Assembly (NCBI GenBank): GCA_036497945.1
Contig: DASXIN010000130.1
Location: 1-64,000 of the forward strand
Length of the DNA: 64,000 nucleotides
Origin: RYN-230 sp036497945
GTDB lineage: Bacteria; Actinomycetota; Actinomycetes; Streptosporangiales; Streptosporangiaceae
Reading direction: 5' to 3'
This document shows, piece by piece, positions 31,729 through 40,489 of the stretch. Each line of letters begins with the position of its first letter. Position 1 is the stretch's first letter. The translations under genes were made by a program, and so were the position numbers. The notes under the pieces were generated by a model. The model worked only from the letters and a program-made list of their open reading frames with translations. It searched no databases and was not told the origin of the DNA.

Positions 31729-32376
31729 ATGGCAGGGACACGCGGTCCAGGGCGCCGAGGCAAGCGCCGGACGCGGGCGACCGCAGCCGTCCTGATCTCA
31801 GCCGTGGCCGTGCTCGCCGTGCTGGCCGGGGTCGGGGCGCTGGCGATCACGCACTTCGGCAGCTCCAACGTGGCACAGGGAAAGCATGATTCGCTGTCCA
31901 CGAAGATCACCAGCCAGCAGGCAGTGGGCCTGGCCAACCTGGGCCAGACCGGCCAGGCCGGCTCGGCCAAGTCGTCCGCGACGCTGCTGTTCGCCAGCGC
32001 GGGCGGCCTCATCTTCAGCCCGAGCAGTGGCGGAGAGAACGTACAGCCCAGCCAGCAGTGGCAGGCCGACGAGATGGGCGGCGGCCAGTTCGTGCTGCTG
32101 TTCACCCCGGACGGGCGGTGCCTGACCGCGGTGGGCAGCGGCAGCCAGGCCACCACCGACCTCGATCGCTGCGACAGTCGGCTGGACCAGCGCTGGTACC
32201 ACCCGTTCCAGGGCACCGACGGGATGGGCCGGGACTACTGGCAGCTGCGCAGCGCGTCGAACGGCCGCTGCCTCGCGGTCGGCTCCGGGTCGGCCGGGGA
32301 ATCCCTGGCCGAGATGCAGCGCTGCTCAGCCGCCAAGCCGTGGCCCCAGCTGGTGATGTTCTGGTCGGCGTACTGA
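31729..32376 (+). CDS. Secreted or anchored protein with a ricin-type beta-trefoil-like domain
   Basis: The product is 215 residues. A basic start (RGPGRRGKRRTRATAAV) leads to one hydrophobic helix at about 19-41. The C-terminal half shows RCLTAVGSGSQATTDLDRCD, LDQRWYHPFQG, YWQLRSASNGRCLAVGSG and EMQRCSAAKPWPQ, the NGRCL and Q-x-W pattern of ricin-type lectin repeats. It may bind sugars at the cell surface. It is a lone plus-strand gene between the purF and purL minus-strand groups, with an AT-richer region of about 150 bp upstream that should hold its promoter. Confidence 0.65.
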   Translation: MAGTRGPGRRGKRRTRATAAVLISAVAVLAVLAGVGALAITHFGSSNVAQGKHDSLSTKITSQQAVGLANLGQTGQAGSAKSSATLLFASAGGLIFSPSSGGENVQPSQQWQADEMGGGQFVLLFTPDGRCLTAVGSGSQATTDLDRCDSRLDQRWYHPFQGTDGMGRDYWQLRSASNGRCLAVGSGSAGESLAEMQRCSAAKPWPQLVMFWSAY

Positions 32377-32382
32377 CGGCGC

Positions 32383-34659
32383 TCAGCCGAACAGTGCGGG
32401 CAGCGTGCCGCGGTGCGCGGCGGCCAGTTCGTCCACCGGGATATCGAAGCTGTCCGTGACCACCAGGCTGGCCCCGCCGACCGCGCCGATGCGCCGGGCG
32501 GGCACGCCGTGCTCGGCGGCCAGGTCGGCCAGGGCCTGCTCCACGCCGGGGCGGACGGCCAGCACGGCGCGCGCCGCCGATTCACTGAACAGCTCGGTGA
32601 ACGTGTCACCCGGCAGGCTCACCTGGCCGCCCAGCCCGCCGGACAGGCAGCACTCAGCCAGCGCCACGGCCAGCCCGCCCTCGGACAGGTCGTGCGCCGC
32701 GTCGAGCAACCCAGCCGCCGCCGCCTCGGTGAGCACGCTGGCCAGCGCCCGCTCGGCGGCCAGGTCCACCGCGGGCGGACGGCCGCCGATATGCCGGTGC
32801 GCCACGTGCGCCCAGGCTGAGCCGCCGAACTCGGCGGTGGTCCGGCCGAGCAGCACGATGCTGGCGCCCGCGGCGGTGAACCCGATCGGCACCCGCCGGG
32901 CCACGTCGGTGTGCACGCCGAGCACGCCCACCACCGGGGTGGGGTGGATCGGCACCGCGTCAGTCTGGTTGTAAAAGCTGACGTTGCCCCCGGTAACCGG
33001 CACGCCGAGCGCGGCGCACGCGTCGGCCAGGCCGCGCACCGCCTCGCTGAACTGCCACATCACCCCGGGATCCTCGGGCGAGCCGAAGTTCAGGCAGTTG
33101 GTGACGGCCAGCGGCACCGCGCCGGTCGTGGCCACGTTGCGGTACGCCTCGGCCAGCGCGAGCTGCGCACCGGCGTACGGGTCGAGCAGGCAGTACCGGC
33201 CGTTGCCGTCGGTGGCCAGGGCCACCCCCAGGCCGGTCTGCTCGTCGATCCGGAGCACCCCGGCGTCCTCCGGCATGGCCAGCACGGTGTTGCCGCGCAC
33301 ATGCCGGTCGTACTGCTCGGTGACCCAGCTCTTGTCGGCCAGCCCGGGCGACGCGAGCAGCGACAGCAAGGTGCCGCGCAGCTGCGGGCCGGACGACGGC
33401 CGGGCCAGCCGGGCCGGGTCGTCGGCGTGCAGCGCGTCCTGGCCGGCCGGGCGCTGGATGGGCCGCCGGTACACCGGCCCGTCGTCGGCCGCACTGCCCG
33501 GCGCGATGTCCACCACCTGCTCGCCGCGCCAGCTCATCTGCAGCCGGCCGGTGCCGGTCACCTCGCCGATCACCGTGGCCAGCACCCCCCACCGGGCGCA
33601 GATCTCCATGAACCGACCGACGTGACCCGGCTCGACCACGGCCATCATGCGTTCCTGTGACTCGCTCATCAGGATCTCGGCCGGGCCGAGGGCCGGGTCG
33701 CGCAGCGGCACCGTGTCGAGTTCCACCCGCATGCCGGTGCCGCCGCCGGCCGCCAGTTCGGCGGTGGCGCAGGACACGCCGGCCGCGCCGAGATCCTGGA
33801 TGGCGCTGACCACCCCGGCCGCGTACAGCTCCAGGCAGCACTCGACCAGCAGCTTCTCGGTGAACGGGTCACCCACCTGGACGCTGGGCCGCTTGGCCGA
33901 GTCGGTGCCGCCGAACGTGGCGCTGGCCAGCAGCGAGGCCCCGCCGATGCCGTCCGGGCCGGTCCGCGAGCCGAACAGGATGACCTTGTTGCCCGGGCCC
34001 CGGGCGGCCGCCTCCTTGAGGTCGGCGTGCCGCATGACCCCGACACACAGCGCGTTGACCAGCGGGTTACCGCTGTAGCACGGATCGAACCCCAGCTCGC
34101 CGCCGATGTTGGGCAGGCCGAGGCAGTTGCCGTAGAAGGAGATTCCGGCCACCACCCCAGGCAGCACCCGGCGGGTGTCCAGCGCGTCGGTCGGGCCGAA
34201 CCGCAGCGAGTCCATGACCGCCACCGGCCGGGCGCCCATGGCCAGGATGTCCCGGACGATGCCGCCCACCCCAGTGGCCGCGCCCTGGAACGGCTCCACG
34301 TAGGACGGATGGTTGTGCGACTCCACCTTGAAGGTGACCGCGTAGCCCTGCCCGATGTCCACCACGCCGGCCTGCTGCCCGATGCCGGCCAGCAGCGCCG
34401 GGCTGGGCGGCGCGGACTCGGCGAACCGGCGCAGGTGCACCTTGGACGACTTGTAGGAGCAGTGCTCGCTCCACATCACCGAGTAGACGGCCAGCTCGGC
34501 GTCGGTCGGGCGGCGGCCCAGCAGTCCCCTGATCCGGGTGTACTCCGCCTCGGTCAGGCCCAGCTCGGCGTACGGCTGCGGCCGCGCCGGGGTGGCCGCC
34601 GCGTGCGGCACGGTGTCGGCTGGCCCGGTGCTGTCTGGCACGGTGTCGGCCGCGCTCAT
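32383..34659 (-). CDS. purL: Phosphoribosylformylglycinamidine synthase, large subunit
   Basis: This 758-residue small-type PurL works with PurQ and PurS to turn FGAR into FGAM using ATP and glutamine. Clear motifs are VMWSEHCSYKSSKVHLRRF, GYAVTFKVESHNHPSYVEP, FQGAATGVGGIVRDILAMGARPVA (split over the two) and AAHDLSEGGLAVALAECC. ATG 34659 overlaps the purQ stop (ATGA). The N-terminal 30 residues are a variable Pro/Ala-rich extension. Confidence 0.97.
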   Translation of the reverse strand: MSAADTVPDSTGPADTVPHAAATPARPQPYAELGLTEAEYTRIRGLLGRRPTDAELAVYSVMWSEHCSYKSSKVHLRRFAESAPPSPALLAGIGQQAGVVDIGQGYAVTFKVESHNHPSYVEPFQGAATGVGGIVRDILAMGARPVAVMDSLRFGPTDALDTRRVLPGVVAGISFYGNCLGLPNIGGELGFDPCYSGNPLVNALCVGVMRHADLKEAAARGPGNKVILFGSRTGPDGIGGASLLASATFGGTDSAKRPSVQVGDPFTEKLLVECCLELYAAGVVSAIQDLGAAGVSCATAELAAGGGTGMRVELDTVPLRDPALGPAEILMSESQERMMAVVEPGHVGRFMEICARWGVLATVIGEVTGTGRLQMSWRGEQVVDIAPGSAADDGPVYRRPIQRPAGQDALHADDPARLARPSSGPQLRGTLLSLLASPGLADKSWVTEQYDRHVRGNTVLAMPEDAGVLRIDEQTGLGVALATDGNGRYCLLDPYAGAQLALAEAYRNVATTGAVPLAVTNCLNFGSPEDPGVMWQFSEAVRGLADACAALGVPVTGGNVSFYNQTDAVPIHPTPVVGVLGVHTDVARRVPIGFTAAGASIVLLGRTTAEFGGSAWAHVAHRHIGGRPPAVDLAAERALASVLTEAAAAGLLDAAHDLSEGGLAVALAECCLSGGLGGQVSLPGDTFTELFSESAARAVLAVRPGVEQALADLAAEHGVPARRIGAVGGASLVVTDSFDIPVDELAAAHRGTLPALFG

Positions 34660-35360
34660 CCGTCCGCCCCGTCCGGCACTAGCCGCCCGCTGGTCACCGA
34701 GCGCAGCACCGAGGTAAAGAAGCCGAGGCCGTCGGTGCCCGGCCCGGTCAGCGGGTCGATGGCGTGCTCCGGATGAGGCATCAGCCCGACCACGTTCCCG
34801 GCTTCGCTGCGCACCCCGGCGATGTCGCCCACCGAGCCGTTCGGGTTGCTGCCCGCGTACCGGGCCACCACCTGGCCGCTGGCGGTCAGCCGGGCCAGCG
34901 TGGCCGGATCGGCCACGTAGGCGCCCTCGCCGCTCTTCAGCACTACGGTGATCTCCTGGTCCGCGGCGTAGTCCGCGGTCCACGGCGTCCGGGTGTCCTC
35001 GATGCGCACCCGTACCGCGCGGTTGATGAAACGCAGCCCAGCGTTGCGGGTCAGCGCGCCGGGCAGCAGGTGCGCCTCGCACAGGATCTGGAACCCGTTG
35101 CAGATGCCGAGCACCGGAAGCCCGTCCTGGGCTGCCGGGATCAGTTCGGACAGTACCGGCGCGAACCGGGCGATCGCCCCGCAGCGCAGGTAGTCACCGT
35201 AGGAGAAGCCGCCGGGCAGGATGACGGCGGCCAGCCCGCGCAGGTCGGTCTGGCCGTGCCAGACCGGCACCGGGGTGCCGCCGGCCCGGGTCACCGCCCG
35301 GGCAGCATCGACGTCGTCGAGCGATCCAGGAAAGGTAATGACGCCCACCCGGGCTGTCAT
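34656..35360 (-). CDS. purQ: Phosphoribosylformylglycinamidine synthase, glutaminase subunit
   Basis: This 234-residue class I glutamine amidotransferase supplies ammonia to PurL. The triad is visible: Cys in LGICNGFQILCEAHLLPG, and His and Glu in GLMPHPEHAIDP. RVGVITFPGSLDDVDAARAV is the typical start. The end overlaps purL. A 69-bp gap separates it from the anti-sigma-like gene upstream. Confidence 0.97.
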   Translation of the reverse strand: MTARVGVITFPGSLDDVDAARAVTRAGGTPVPVWHGQTDLRGLAAVILPGGFSYGDYLRCGAIARFAPVLSELIPAAQDGLPVLGICNGFQILCEAHLLPGALTRNAGLRFINRAVRVRIEDTRTPWTADYAADQEITVVLKSGEGAYVADPATLARLTASGQVVARYAGSNPNGSVGDIAGVRSEAGNVVGLMPHPEHAIDPLTGPGTDGLGFFTSVLRSVTSGRLVPDGADG

Positions 35361-35429
35361 GAGCGTCCTCGCAGCGGGTAGCGGGGCAGGTCTGCCTGCA
35401 GGTTACCCTGCCCGGCCGGCCACCTGGTG

Positions 35430-36095
35430 TCAGCCGACGTTCCTGAGCTGGCCGTCCCGCAGCCCGGCACTGTCGTCGTCGGTGAGCGGGAACTCGGCCG
35501 GACGGCCGAGCAGCGCGTCATCCCGCCACGCCATCCGCTTCTCCAGCGACACCACCGTGCCCACGCCGGGGTCGGTGCTCAGCCGCACGTCGTCCACGCA
35601 GGCCCGCATGATGGCCAGGCCCCGGCCGGACTCCGGCAGCATCGCGATGACCTGGTCCTCGGTCAGCGGCCGGTGCACGTCACCGCCCCGCCGCCGCCCA
35701 CCCGGGCGGGACAGCCGCCGCGACGGGCGCACCACCCGGCGGCGCAGCCTGGCTGGCGCGTGCACGGCGTCCCACATGGGCCGCCGCGGCGCGGGGACGA
35801 GCAGCGGGTCCAGGCCGCGCTCGTCGTTCAGCACCTGGATCAGGCAGCCCCGCTGGCCGATCCGGGCGACAATTTCGTAGCGCGGGCCGGGCGTGCCGTG
35901 CTTGAGCACGTTGGTGCACGCCTCAGTCACCGCGAGCAGTAGGTCGGCGACCCCGTCTTCATCGGCACCCAGCCGCCGCAGCGTGTCGCCAAGCACTCGC
36001 CGCATCACCGGCACGCTCAGCGCCTCGTGCGGGAACACCAGGCAGAACTCCACGTCCACGATCGACTCCTCGGTGCGTCTCAATTGAGCCCGCAT
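35430..36095 (-). CDS. Anti-sigma factor / serine kinase-like ATPase (RsbW/SpoIIAB type)
   Basis: The 221-residue protein has an HATPase_c_2 fold: FCLVFPHEALSVPVMRRVLGDTL, then the N-box DLLLAVTEACTNVLKHG and the later G-box ESGRGLAIMRACVDDVRLS. Between them is an Arg/Pro/Gly-rich insertion (about residues 105-145, PARLRRRVVRPSRRLSRPGGRRRGG) that is unusual for the family. Such kinases bind and inhibit sigma factors or phosphorylate anti-sigma antagonists. It lies between purS and purQ in the same direction, an odd place for a regulator. No partner antagonist or sigma gene is adjacent. Confidence 0.82.
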   Translation of the reverse strand: MRAQLRRTEESIVDVEFCLVFPHEALSVPVMRRVLGDTLRRLGADEDGVADLLLAVTEACTNVLKHGTPGPRYEIVARIGQRGCLIQVLNDERGLDPLLVPAPRRPMWDAVHAPARLRRRVVRPSRRLSRPGGRRRGGDVHRPLTEDQVIAMLPESGRGLAIMRACVDDVRLSTDPGVGTVVSLEKRMAWRDDALLGRPAEFPLTDDDSAGLRDGQLRNVG

Positions 36096-36203
36096 CCGCC
36101 CCTCGTTCCCTCACTCTCGCGTCCGTGCGTGCTGGCCACTTGAGTCCTTTCCCGGCCCTGGGCGGGATAATCGTGAACTCTCAGTGTTGTCTTGCCATCG
36201 TTG

Positions 36204-36446
36204 TCACCCCTCGTGCAGGGTGAACTCCTCGATCACCGGGTTGGCCAGCACCTCACTGGCCAGTTCGGCCACCTTGGCCAGGGCTGATTCGTCGGCTGGG
36301 CCGGTCAGCTCCACCTCGAACCGCTTGCCCTGGCGGACGCTGAGCACCTGGCCGAAGCCAAGCCGCTGGCATGCGCTGGCGATCGCCTCACCCTGCGGGT
36401 CGTGGATCTCCCGGCGCAGCATCACGTCAACTACGATTCGGGCCAC
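36204..36446 (-). CDS. purS: Phosphoribosylformylglycinamidine synthase subunit PurS
   Basis: This 80-residue small bridging subunit joins PurL and PurQ. ARIVVDVMLRREIHDPQGEA, IASACQRLGFGQVLSVRQGK and ELASEVLANPVIEEF match the family over its whole length. GTG 36446 is the start. It is first in the minus-strand order purS, anti-sigma-like gene, purQ, purL, and divergent from bkdA. Confidence 0.95.
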   Translation of the reverse strand: MARIVVDVMLRREIHDPQGEAIASACQRLGFGQVLSVRQGKRFEVELTGPADESALAKVAELASEVLANPVIEEFTLHEG

Positions 36447-36542
36447 CTTCTGTTCCCTGCCTTCCCTGGGCGCAGCCCACCTCGGCGCCCGTCGTGTTCA
36501 CGCCGGGTTTCCCGGGTCGCGGCTTGGTCTGTCACGATGGCC

Positions 36543-36585
36543 CTAGTGAACCCCACCACCATGGGGGCTAGTGAACCCCACCACC
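36543..36585. repeat. Two 18-bp direct repeats in the purS-bkdA divergent region
   Basis: CTAGTGAACCCCACCACC occurs at 36543-36560 and exactly again at 36568-36585, 25 bp apart. The second copy ends 14 bp before the bkdA start. A short frame (ATG 36561 to TGA 36626) begins between the copies and overlaps the bkdA start in another frame. Confidence 0.6.
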
Positions 36586-36598
36586 CAAGGGAGTGCAC

Positions 36599-37684
36599 GT
36601 GGCGGTCGAAACAATCCAGCTCCTGACACCAGAAGGTGAGCGGGTCGAACACCCCGACTACCCGCTGGAGCTGACCACCGACGAGGTCAAGGACCTCTAC
36701 ACGGACCTGGTCATGGTCCGCCGCATCGACACCGAGGCCATCGCCCTGCAGCGCCAGGGCGAGCTGGGCATCTGGGCCTCGCTGCTCGGCCAGGAGGCGG
36801 CCCAGGTCGGCTCGGGCCGCGCGCTCGGACCGCGGGACATGGCCTTTCCCACCTACCGCGAGCACGGCGTGGCCTGGTGCCGCGGGCTGGACCCGAGCCG
36901 GCTGCTCGAGCTGTTCCGCGGGGTCAGCCACGGCGGCTGGGACCCGAAGGCGCACCGGTTCCACCTGTACACGATCGTGATCGGCGCGCAGACGCTGCAC
37001 GCCACCGGGTACGCGATGGGGATCCAGCGCGACGGCGCGGTGGGCGAGGACGGCGAGGCGGTCATCGTCTACTTCGGTGACGGCGCGACCAGTCAGGGCG
37101 ACGTGAACGAGGCGTTCATCTGGGCCTCGGTGTTCAACGCCCCGGTCGTGTTCTTCTGCCAGAACAACCAGTGGGCCATCTCCGAGCCGCTGGAGCGGCA
37201 GAGCCGTATCCCGCTCTACCAGCGGGCCAGCGGCTTCGGCTTCCCCGGCGTCCGGGTGGACGGCAACGACGTGTTCGCCTGTCTGGCGGTGACCAGGAAG
37301 GCCATTCAGGCCGCCCGGGAAGGCCAGGGCCCGATGCTGATCGAGGCGTTCACCTACCGGATGGGCGCGCACACCACCACCGACGACCCGACCCGGTACC
37401 GGCTGGCCAGCGAGCTCGAGGCGTGGAAGCTGAAGGACCCGATCGAGCGGGTCAAGGCGTACCTGGTGCGGAGCGGCGCGGCGGATGCCGAGTTCTTCGC
37501 CGGGGTGGACGCCCAGGCCGATGAGCTGGGCCGCCGGATCAGGAGGACCTGCCAGGAGATGCCCGACCCGCAGCCGCTGGCCATGTTCGAGAACGTGTAC
37601 GCCGAGCCGAACGCGCTGCTCGAGACCGAGCGCGCGCAGTACGCGGCCTACCTGGACACGTTCGACGCGGAGGTGGCCCGATGA
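36599..37684 (+). CDS. bkdA: Branched-chain 2-oxo acid dehydrogenase E1 alpha subunit
   Basis: This 361-residue ThDP-dependent subunit, with the beta subunit, decarboxylates 2-oxo acids from Val, Leu and Ile. The ThDP motif is YFGDGATSQGDVNEAFIWAS to CQNN. IWASLLGQEAAQVGSGRAL, FPTYREHGVAWCRGLDPSRL and YRMGAHTTTDDPTRYR closely match mycobacterial BkdA as I remember it, which favours branched-chain substrates over pyruvate. GTG 36599 is preferred to GTG 36593 because AAGGGAG is then six bases upstream. The stop overlaps bkdB. Confidence 0.93.
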   Translation: MAVETIQLLTPEGERVEHPDYPLELTTDEVKDLYTDLVMVRRIDTEAIALQRQGELGIWASLLGQEAAQVGSGRALGPRDMAFPTYREHGVAWCRGLDPSRLLELFRGVSHGGWDPKAHRFHLYTIVIGAQTLHATGYAMGIQRDGAVGEDGEAVIVYFGDGATSQGDVNEAFIWASVFNAPVVFFCQNNQWAISEPLERQSRIPLYQRASGFGFPGVRVDGNDVFACLAVTRKAIQAAREGQGPMLIEAFTYRMGAHTTTDDPTRYRLASELEAWKLKDPIERVKAYLVRSGAADAEFFAGVDAQADELGRRIRRTCQEMPDPQPLAMFENVYAEPNALLETERAQYAAYLDTFDAEVAR

Positions 37685-38661
37685 CGACCATGACCCTGTC
37701 CAAGGCGCTCAACGCCGGCTTGCGCAAGGCGCTGGAAGACGACCCCAAGGTGCTCATCATGGGCGAGGACGTGGGCAAGCTGGGTGGTGTGTTCCGGGTC
37801 ACCGACGGGCTGCAGAAGGACTTCGGCGAGAGCCGGGTGGTGGACACCCCGCTGGCCGAGTCGGGCATCGTCGGCACCGCGATCGGGCTCGCGCTGCGCG
37901 GCTACCGGCCGGTGTGTGAGATCCAGTTCGACGGCTTCGTGTTCCCCGCCTTCGACCAGATCGTCAGCCAGCTGGCCAAGCTGCGGATGCGCTCGCTGGG
38001 CCAGCTCACCATGCCGGTGACGATCCGTATTCCGTTCGGCGGCGGCATCGGCGCGGTGGAGCACCACAGCGAGTCACCGGAAGCGCTGTTCGCGCACACG
38101 GCCGGCCTGCGCGTGGTGGCCTGCGGCAACGCCGCCGACGCCTACACGATGATCCAGCAGTCGATCCGCAGTGACGACCCGGTGATCTTCTTCGAGCCGA
38201 AGCGCCGGTACTGGGACAAGGCCGACGTGGACACGGCCGCGGAGCGGCCCGCCGTCTCGCTGAACCGGGCCCGGACCGTGCTCGAGGGCACCGACGTGAC
38301 CGTGCTGTGCTACGGCCCGATGGTCCGCACCTGCGTGGAGTCGGCCGTGGCGGCGCGGGCCGACGGCCGCTCGATAGAGGTGATCGACCTGCGCTCGCTG
38401 TCCCCGCTGGACGACGAGACGATCATGGCGTCGGTGCGCCGCACCGGCCGCTGCGTCGTGGTGCACGAGGCCGCGGTGACCGGCGGGCTCGGCGCGGAGA
38501 TCGCGGCCCGGATCACCGAGCAGTGTTTCTACCAGCTGGAGTCGCCAGTGCTGCGGGTGGGCGGGTTCTCCGCGCCCTACCCGCCGTCCCGGCTCGAGGA
38601 GCACTACCTCCCCGACCTGGACCGGGTGCTGGACGCCGTGGACCGCACGTTCGCTGTCTGA
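37681..38661 (+). CDS. bkdB: Branched-chain 2-oxo acid dehydrogenase E1 beta subunit
   Basis: This 326-residue transketolase-like partner of E1 alpha contains PKVLIMGEDVGKLGGVFRVT, FGESRVVDTPLAESGIVG, GYRPVCEIQFDGFVFPAFDQ and HHSESPEALFAHTAGLRVV, and the C-terminal fold IEVIDLRSLSPLDDETI. ATG 37681 overlaps the E1 alpha stop by ATGA, matching a 1:1 complex. Confidence 0.95.
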   Translation: MTTMTLSKALNAGLRKALEDDPKVLIMGEDVGKLGGVFRVTDGLQKDFGESRVVDTPLAESGIVGTAIGLALRGYRPVCEIQFDGFVFPAFDQIVSQLAKLRMRSLGQLTMPVTIRIPFGGGIGAVEHHSESPEALFAHTAGLRVVACGNAADAYTMIQQSIRSDDPVIFFEPKRRYWDKADVDTAAERPAVSLNRARTVLEGTDVTVLCYGPMVRTCVESAVAARADGRSIEVIDLRSLSPLDDETIMASVRRTGRCVVVHEAAVTGGLGAEIAARITEQCFYQLESPVLRVGGFSAPYPPSRLEEHYLPDLDRVLDAVDRTFAV

Positions 38662-38672
38662 GGGGACCGCAG

Positions 38673-40118
38673 ATGACACAACGACGCGAGTTCCGGCTGC
38701 CCGACGTGGGCGAGGGGCTGACCGAGGCGGACATCGTCAGCTGGCGGGTCAAGCCGGGCGACACCGTGCGGATCAACCAGATCATCGTGGACATCGAGAC
38801 GGCCAAGGCGGTCGTCGAACTGCCCTCCCCGTTCGAGGGTGTGGTGGCCGGCCTGCTGGTCGCCGAGGGCGAGACGGTGGACGTAGGCACCCCGATCATC
38901 GCCGTCGACGTGGCCGGAGAAGGGGCTGCAGAGGCACCGGACCGCGGCGGCGAGCCGCCGCGGTCCGGCACCGCCCCGGCAATCCCCCCGACAGACCCGG
39001 CTGCCATCGCCGCCGAGGGGCCGCGCCCGGCCGCGGACGACCTGCTCCCGCCGCTGCCGCCGGAGAGCGCGGACCCGCCCACCGCGGCACCCGCGCCGGA
39101 GGAACGGCAGGCCGTGCTGGTCGGCTACGGGGTCAAGGCCACGGCAACGACCCGGCGGACGCGGAAAGCACCGGCCGGGAGCCGGCGTTCAGCCGCGGAG
39201 GTCCCGGGGGGTGCGGGCCCGGCCGCGAACGGCGGCGGCCAGCCCGCTACGGTGCTGGCCAAGCCGCTGGTGCGCAAGCTGGCCCGGGACCTCGGCGTGG
39301 ACCTGGCCGGGCTGGCCGGCACCGGGGCGGCCGGCTCGATCACCCGGGACGACGTGCAGCGGGCCGCGGGTGGCGAGCCGGCCGTGGCGGCCCCGGCCCC
39401 GGCGCTGGCCCTGGCCGGGCGGGAGGAGCGGATCCCGATCCGCGGCGTGCGCAAGCACACCGCGGCCGCGGTGACGGCCAGTGCGTTCACCGCGCCGCAC
39501 GTCACCGAGTTCCTGCAGGTCGAGGTCGGCGCGACGATGGACGCGGTGGCCCGGCTGCGGGAGCTGCCCGAGTTCGACGGGGTGCGGGTCTCGCCGCTGC
39601 TGATGGTGGCCCGGGCGCTGCTCATCGCGGTCAAGCGGCACCCGATGATCAACTCGACGTGGGATGACGGCGCGCAGGAGATCGTGGTCAAGCACTACGT
39701 GAACCTGGGCATCGCCGCGGCCACCGAGCGCGGCCTGATCGTGCCGAACGTCAAGGACGCGGGCACGCTGAGCCTGCCCGCGCTGGCCGGGGCGCTGTCC
39801 GGCCTGGCCGACACGGCCCGGGCCGGCAAGTCGTCACCGGCCGACCTGACCGGCGGGACGATCACCATCACCAACGTCGGCGTGTTCGGGGTGGACGCGG
39901 GGACGCCCATCCTCACCCCGCCCGAGGCGGCCATCCTGGCGTTCGGCCAGGTCAAGGACGCGCCGTGGGTGGTGGACGGCCAGCTCACGGTGGGCCGGGT
40001 GACCACGCTGTCGCTGTCCTTCGATCACCGCATCGTGGACGGCGACCTGGGCTCGGCCGTGCTCCGCGACATAGGTGCCATGCTGCATGACCCGGCCCGG
40101 ATGCTGGCCTGGGGCTGA
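38673..40118 (+). CDS. bkdC: Branched-chain 2-oxo acid dehydrogenase E2 (acyltransferase)
   Basis: The 481-residue product has three parts. One lipoyl domain (LPDVGEGLTEADIVSWRV, lipoyl Lys in DIETAKAVVELPSPF) is followed by a long Pro/Ala-rich linker. A peripheral subunit-binding domain contains PLVRKLARDLGVDLAGLAG. The catalytic domain ends with SFDHRIVDGDLGS. It passes the acyl group from E1 to CoA and forms the core of the complex. GAGGGG lies seven bases before ATG 38673. E3 is not encoded here. The acyl-CoA products could feed the acyl-CoA dehydrogenase at 40.5-42.3 kb. Confidence 0.95.
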   Translation: MTQRREFRLPDVGEGLTEADIVSWRVKPGDTVRINQIIVDIETAKAVVELPSPFEGVVAGLLVAEGETVDVGTPIIAVDVAGEGAAEAPDRGGEPPRSGTAPAIPPTDPAAIAAEGPRPAADDLLPPLPPESADPPTAAPAPEERQAVLVGYGVKATATTRRTRKAPAGSRRSAAEVPGGAGPAANGGGQPATVLAKPLVRKLARDLGVDLAGLAGTGAAGSITRDDVQRAAGGEPAVAAPAPALALAGREERIPIRGVRKHTAAAVTASAFTAPHVTEFLQVEVGATMDAVARLRELPEFDGVRVSPLLMVARALLIAVKRHPMINSTWDDGAQEIVVKHYVNLGIAAATERGLIVPNVKDAGTLSLPALAGALSGLADTARAGKSSPADLTGGTITITNVGVFGVDAGTPILTPPEAAILAFGQVKDAPWVVDGQLTVGRVTTLSLSFDHRIVDGDLGSAVLRDIGAMLHDPARMLAWG

Positions 40119-40143
40119 CTGGATCGCTGGAGAAGGGACCCGC

Positions 40144-40437
40144 ATGTTCCGGCACGTCGCGCTGTTCAGCTGGAAACCGGAGGCAACCGACGCGGAGCGG
40201 CTGGCGCTGGCCGAGCAACTGCGCAAGCTGCCCGGCGTGATCAGCACCATCCGGGGCTACCACATCGGCCCGGACGTCGGGGTGAACACCGGGAACGCCG
40301 ACTTCGCGGTGATCGCCGAGTTCGACGACGAGGCCGGGTACCTGGTGTACCGGGACGACCCGGAGCACCGCAGGATCATCACCGAGTATCTGCGGCCGAT
40401 CCTGGCCAGCCGGTCGGCAGTCCAGTTCGAGAGCTGA
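40144..40437 (+). CDS. Dabb-domain (stress-responsive A/B barrel) protein
   Basis: The 97-residue product is a single ferredoxin-like Dabb domain: MFRHVALFSWKPEATDAER, LRKLPGVISTIRGYHIGPDVG, DFAVIAEFDDEAGYLVYRDDPEHRR. Such proteins dimerise into a barrel and some are cyclases, but most are uncharacterised. AGAAGGG sits just before ATG 40144. It follows bkdC by 25 bp and is probably in the operon. A strong hairpin follows. Confidence 0.88.
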   Translation: MFRHVALFSWKPEATDAERLALAEQLRKLPGVISTIRGYHIGPDVGVNTGNADFAVIAEFDDEAGYLVYRDDPEHRRIITEYLRPILASRSAVQFES

Positions 40438-40439
40438 CA

Positions 40440-40480
40440 CCGGTGCGACCCGGACCCGAAGCGGGCCCGGGCCGCACCGG
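40440..40480. terminator. Strong hairpin between convergent Dabb and acyl-CoA dehydrogenase genes
   Basis: CCGGTGCGACCCGGACCCG pairs with CGGGCCCGGGCCGCACCGG (two mismatches in 19 bp) around the loop AAG. It fills the gap between two convergent stop codons, so it probably terminates both. Confidence 0.75.
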
Positions 40481-40489
40481 CGCCCGGCC

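Noticed and set aside
36099..36203. Additional small gene between purS and the anti-sigma-like gene
   Set aside because: Frames are too short and lack ribosome sites; the gap probably holds only a promoter or spacer.
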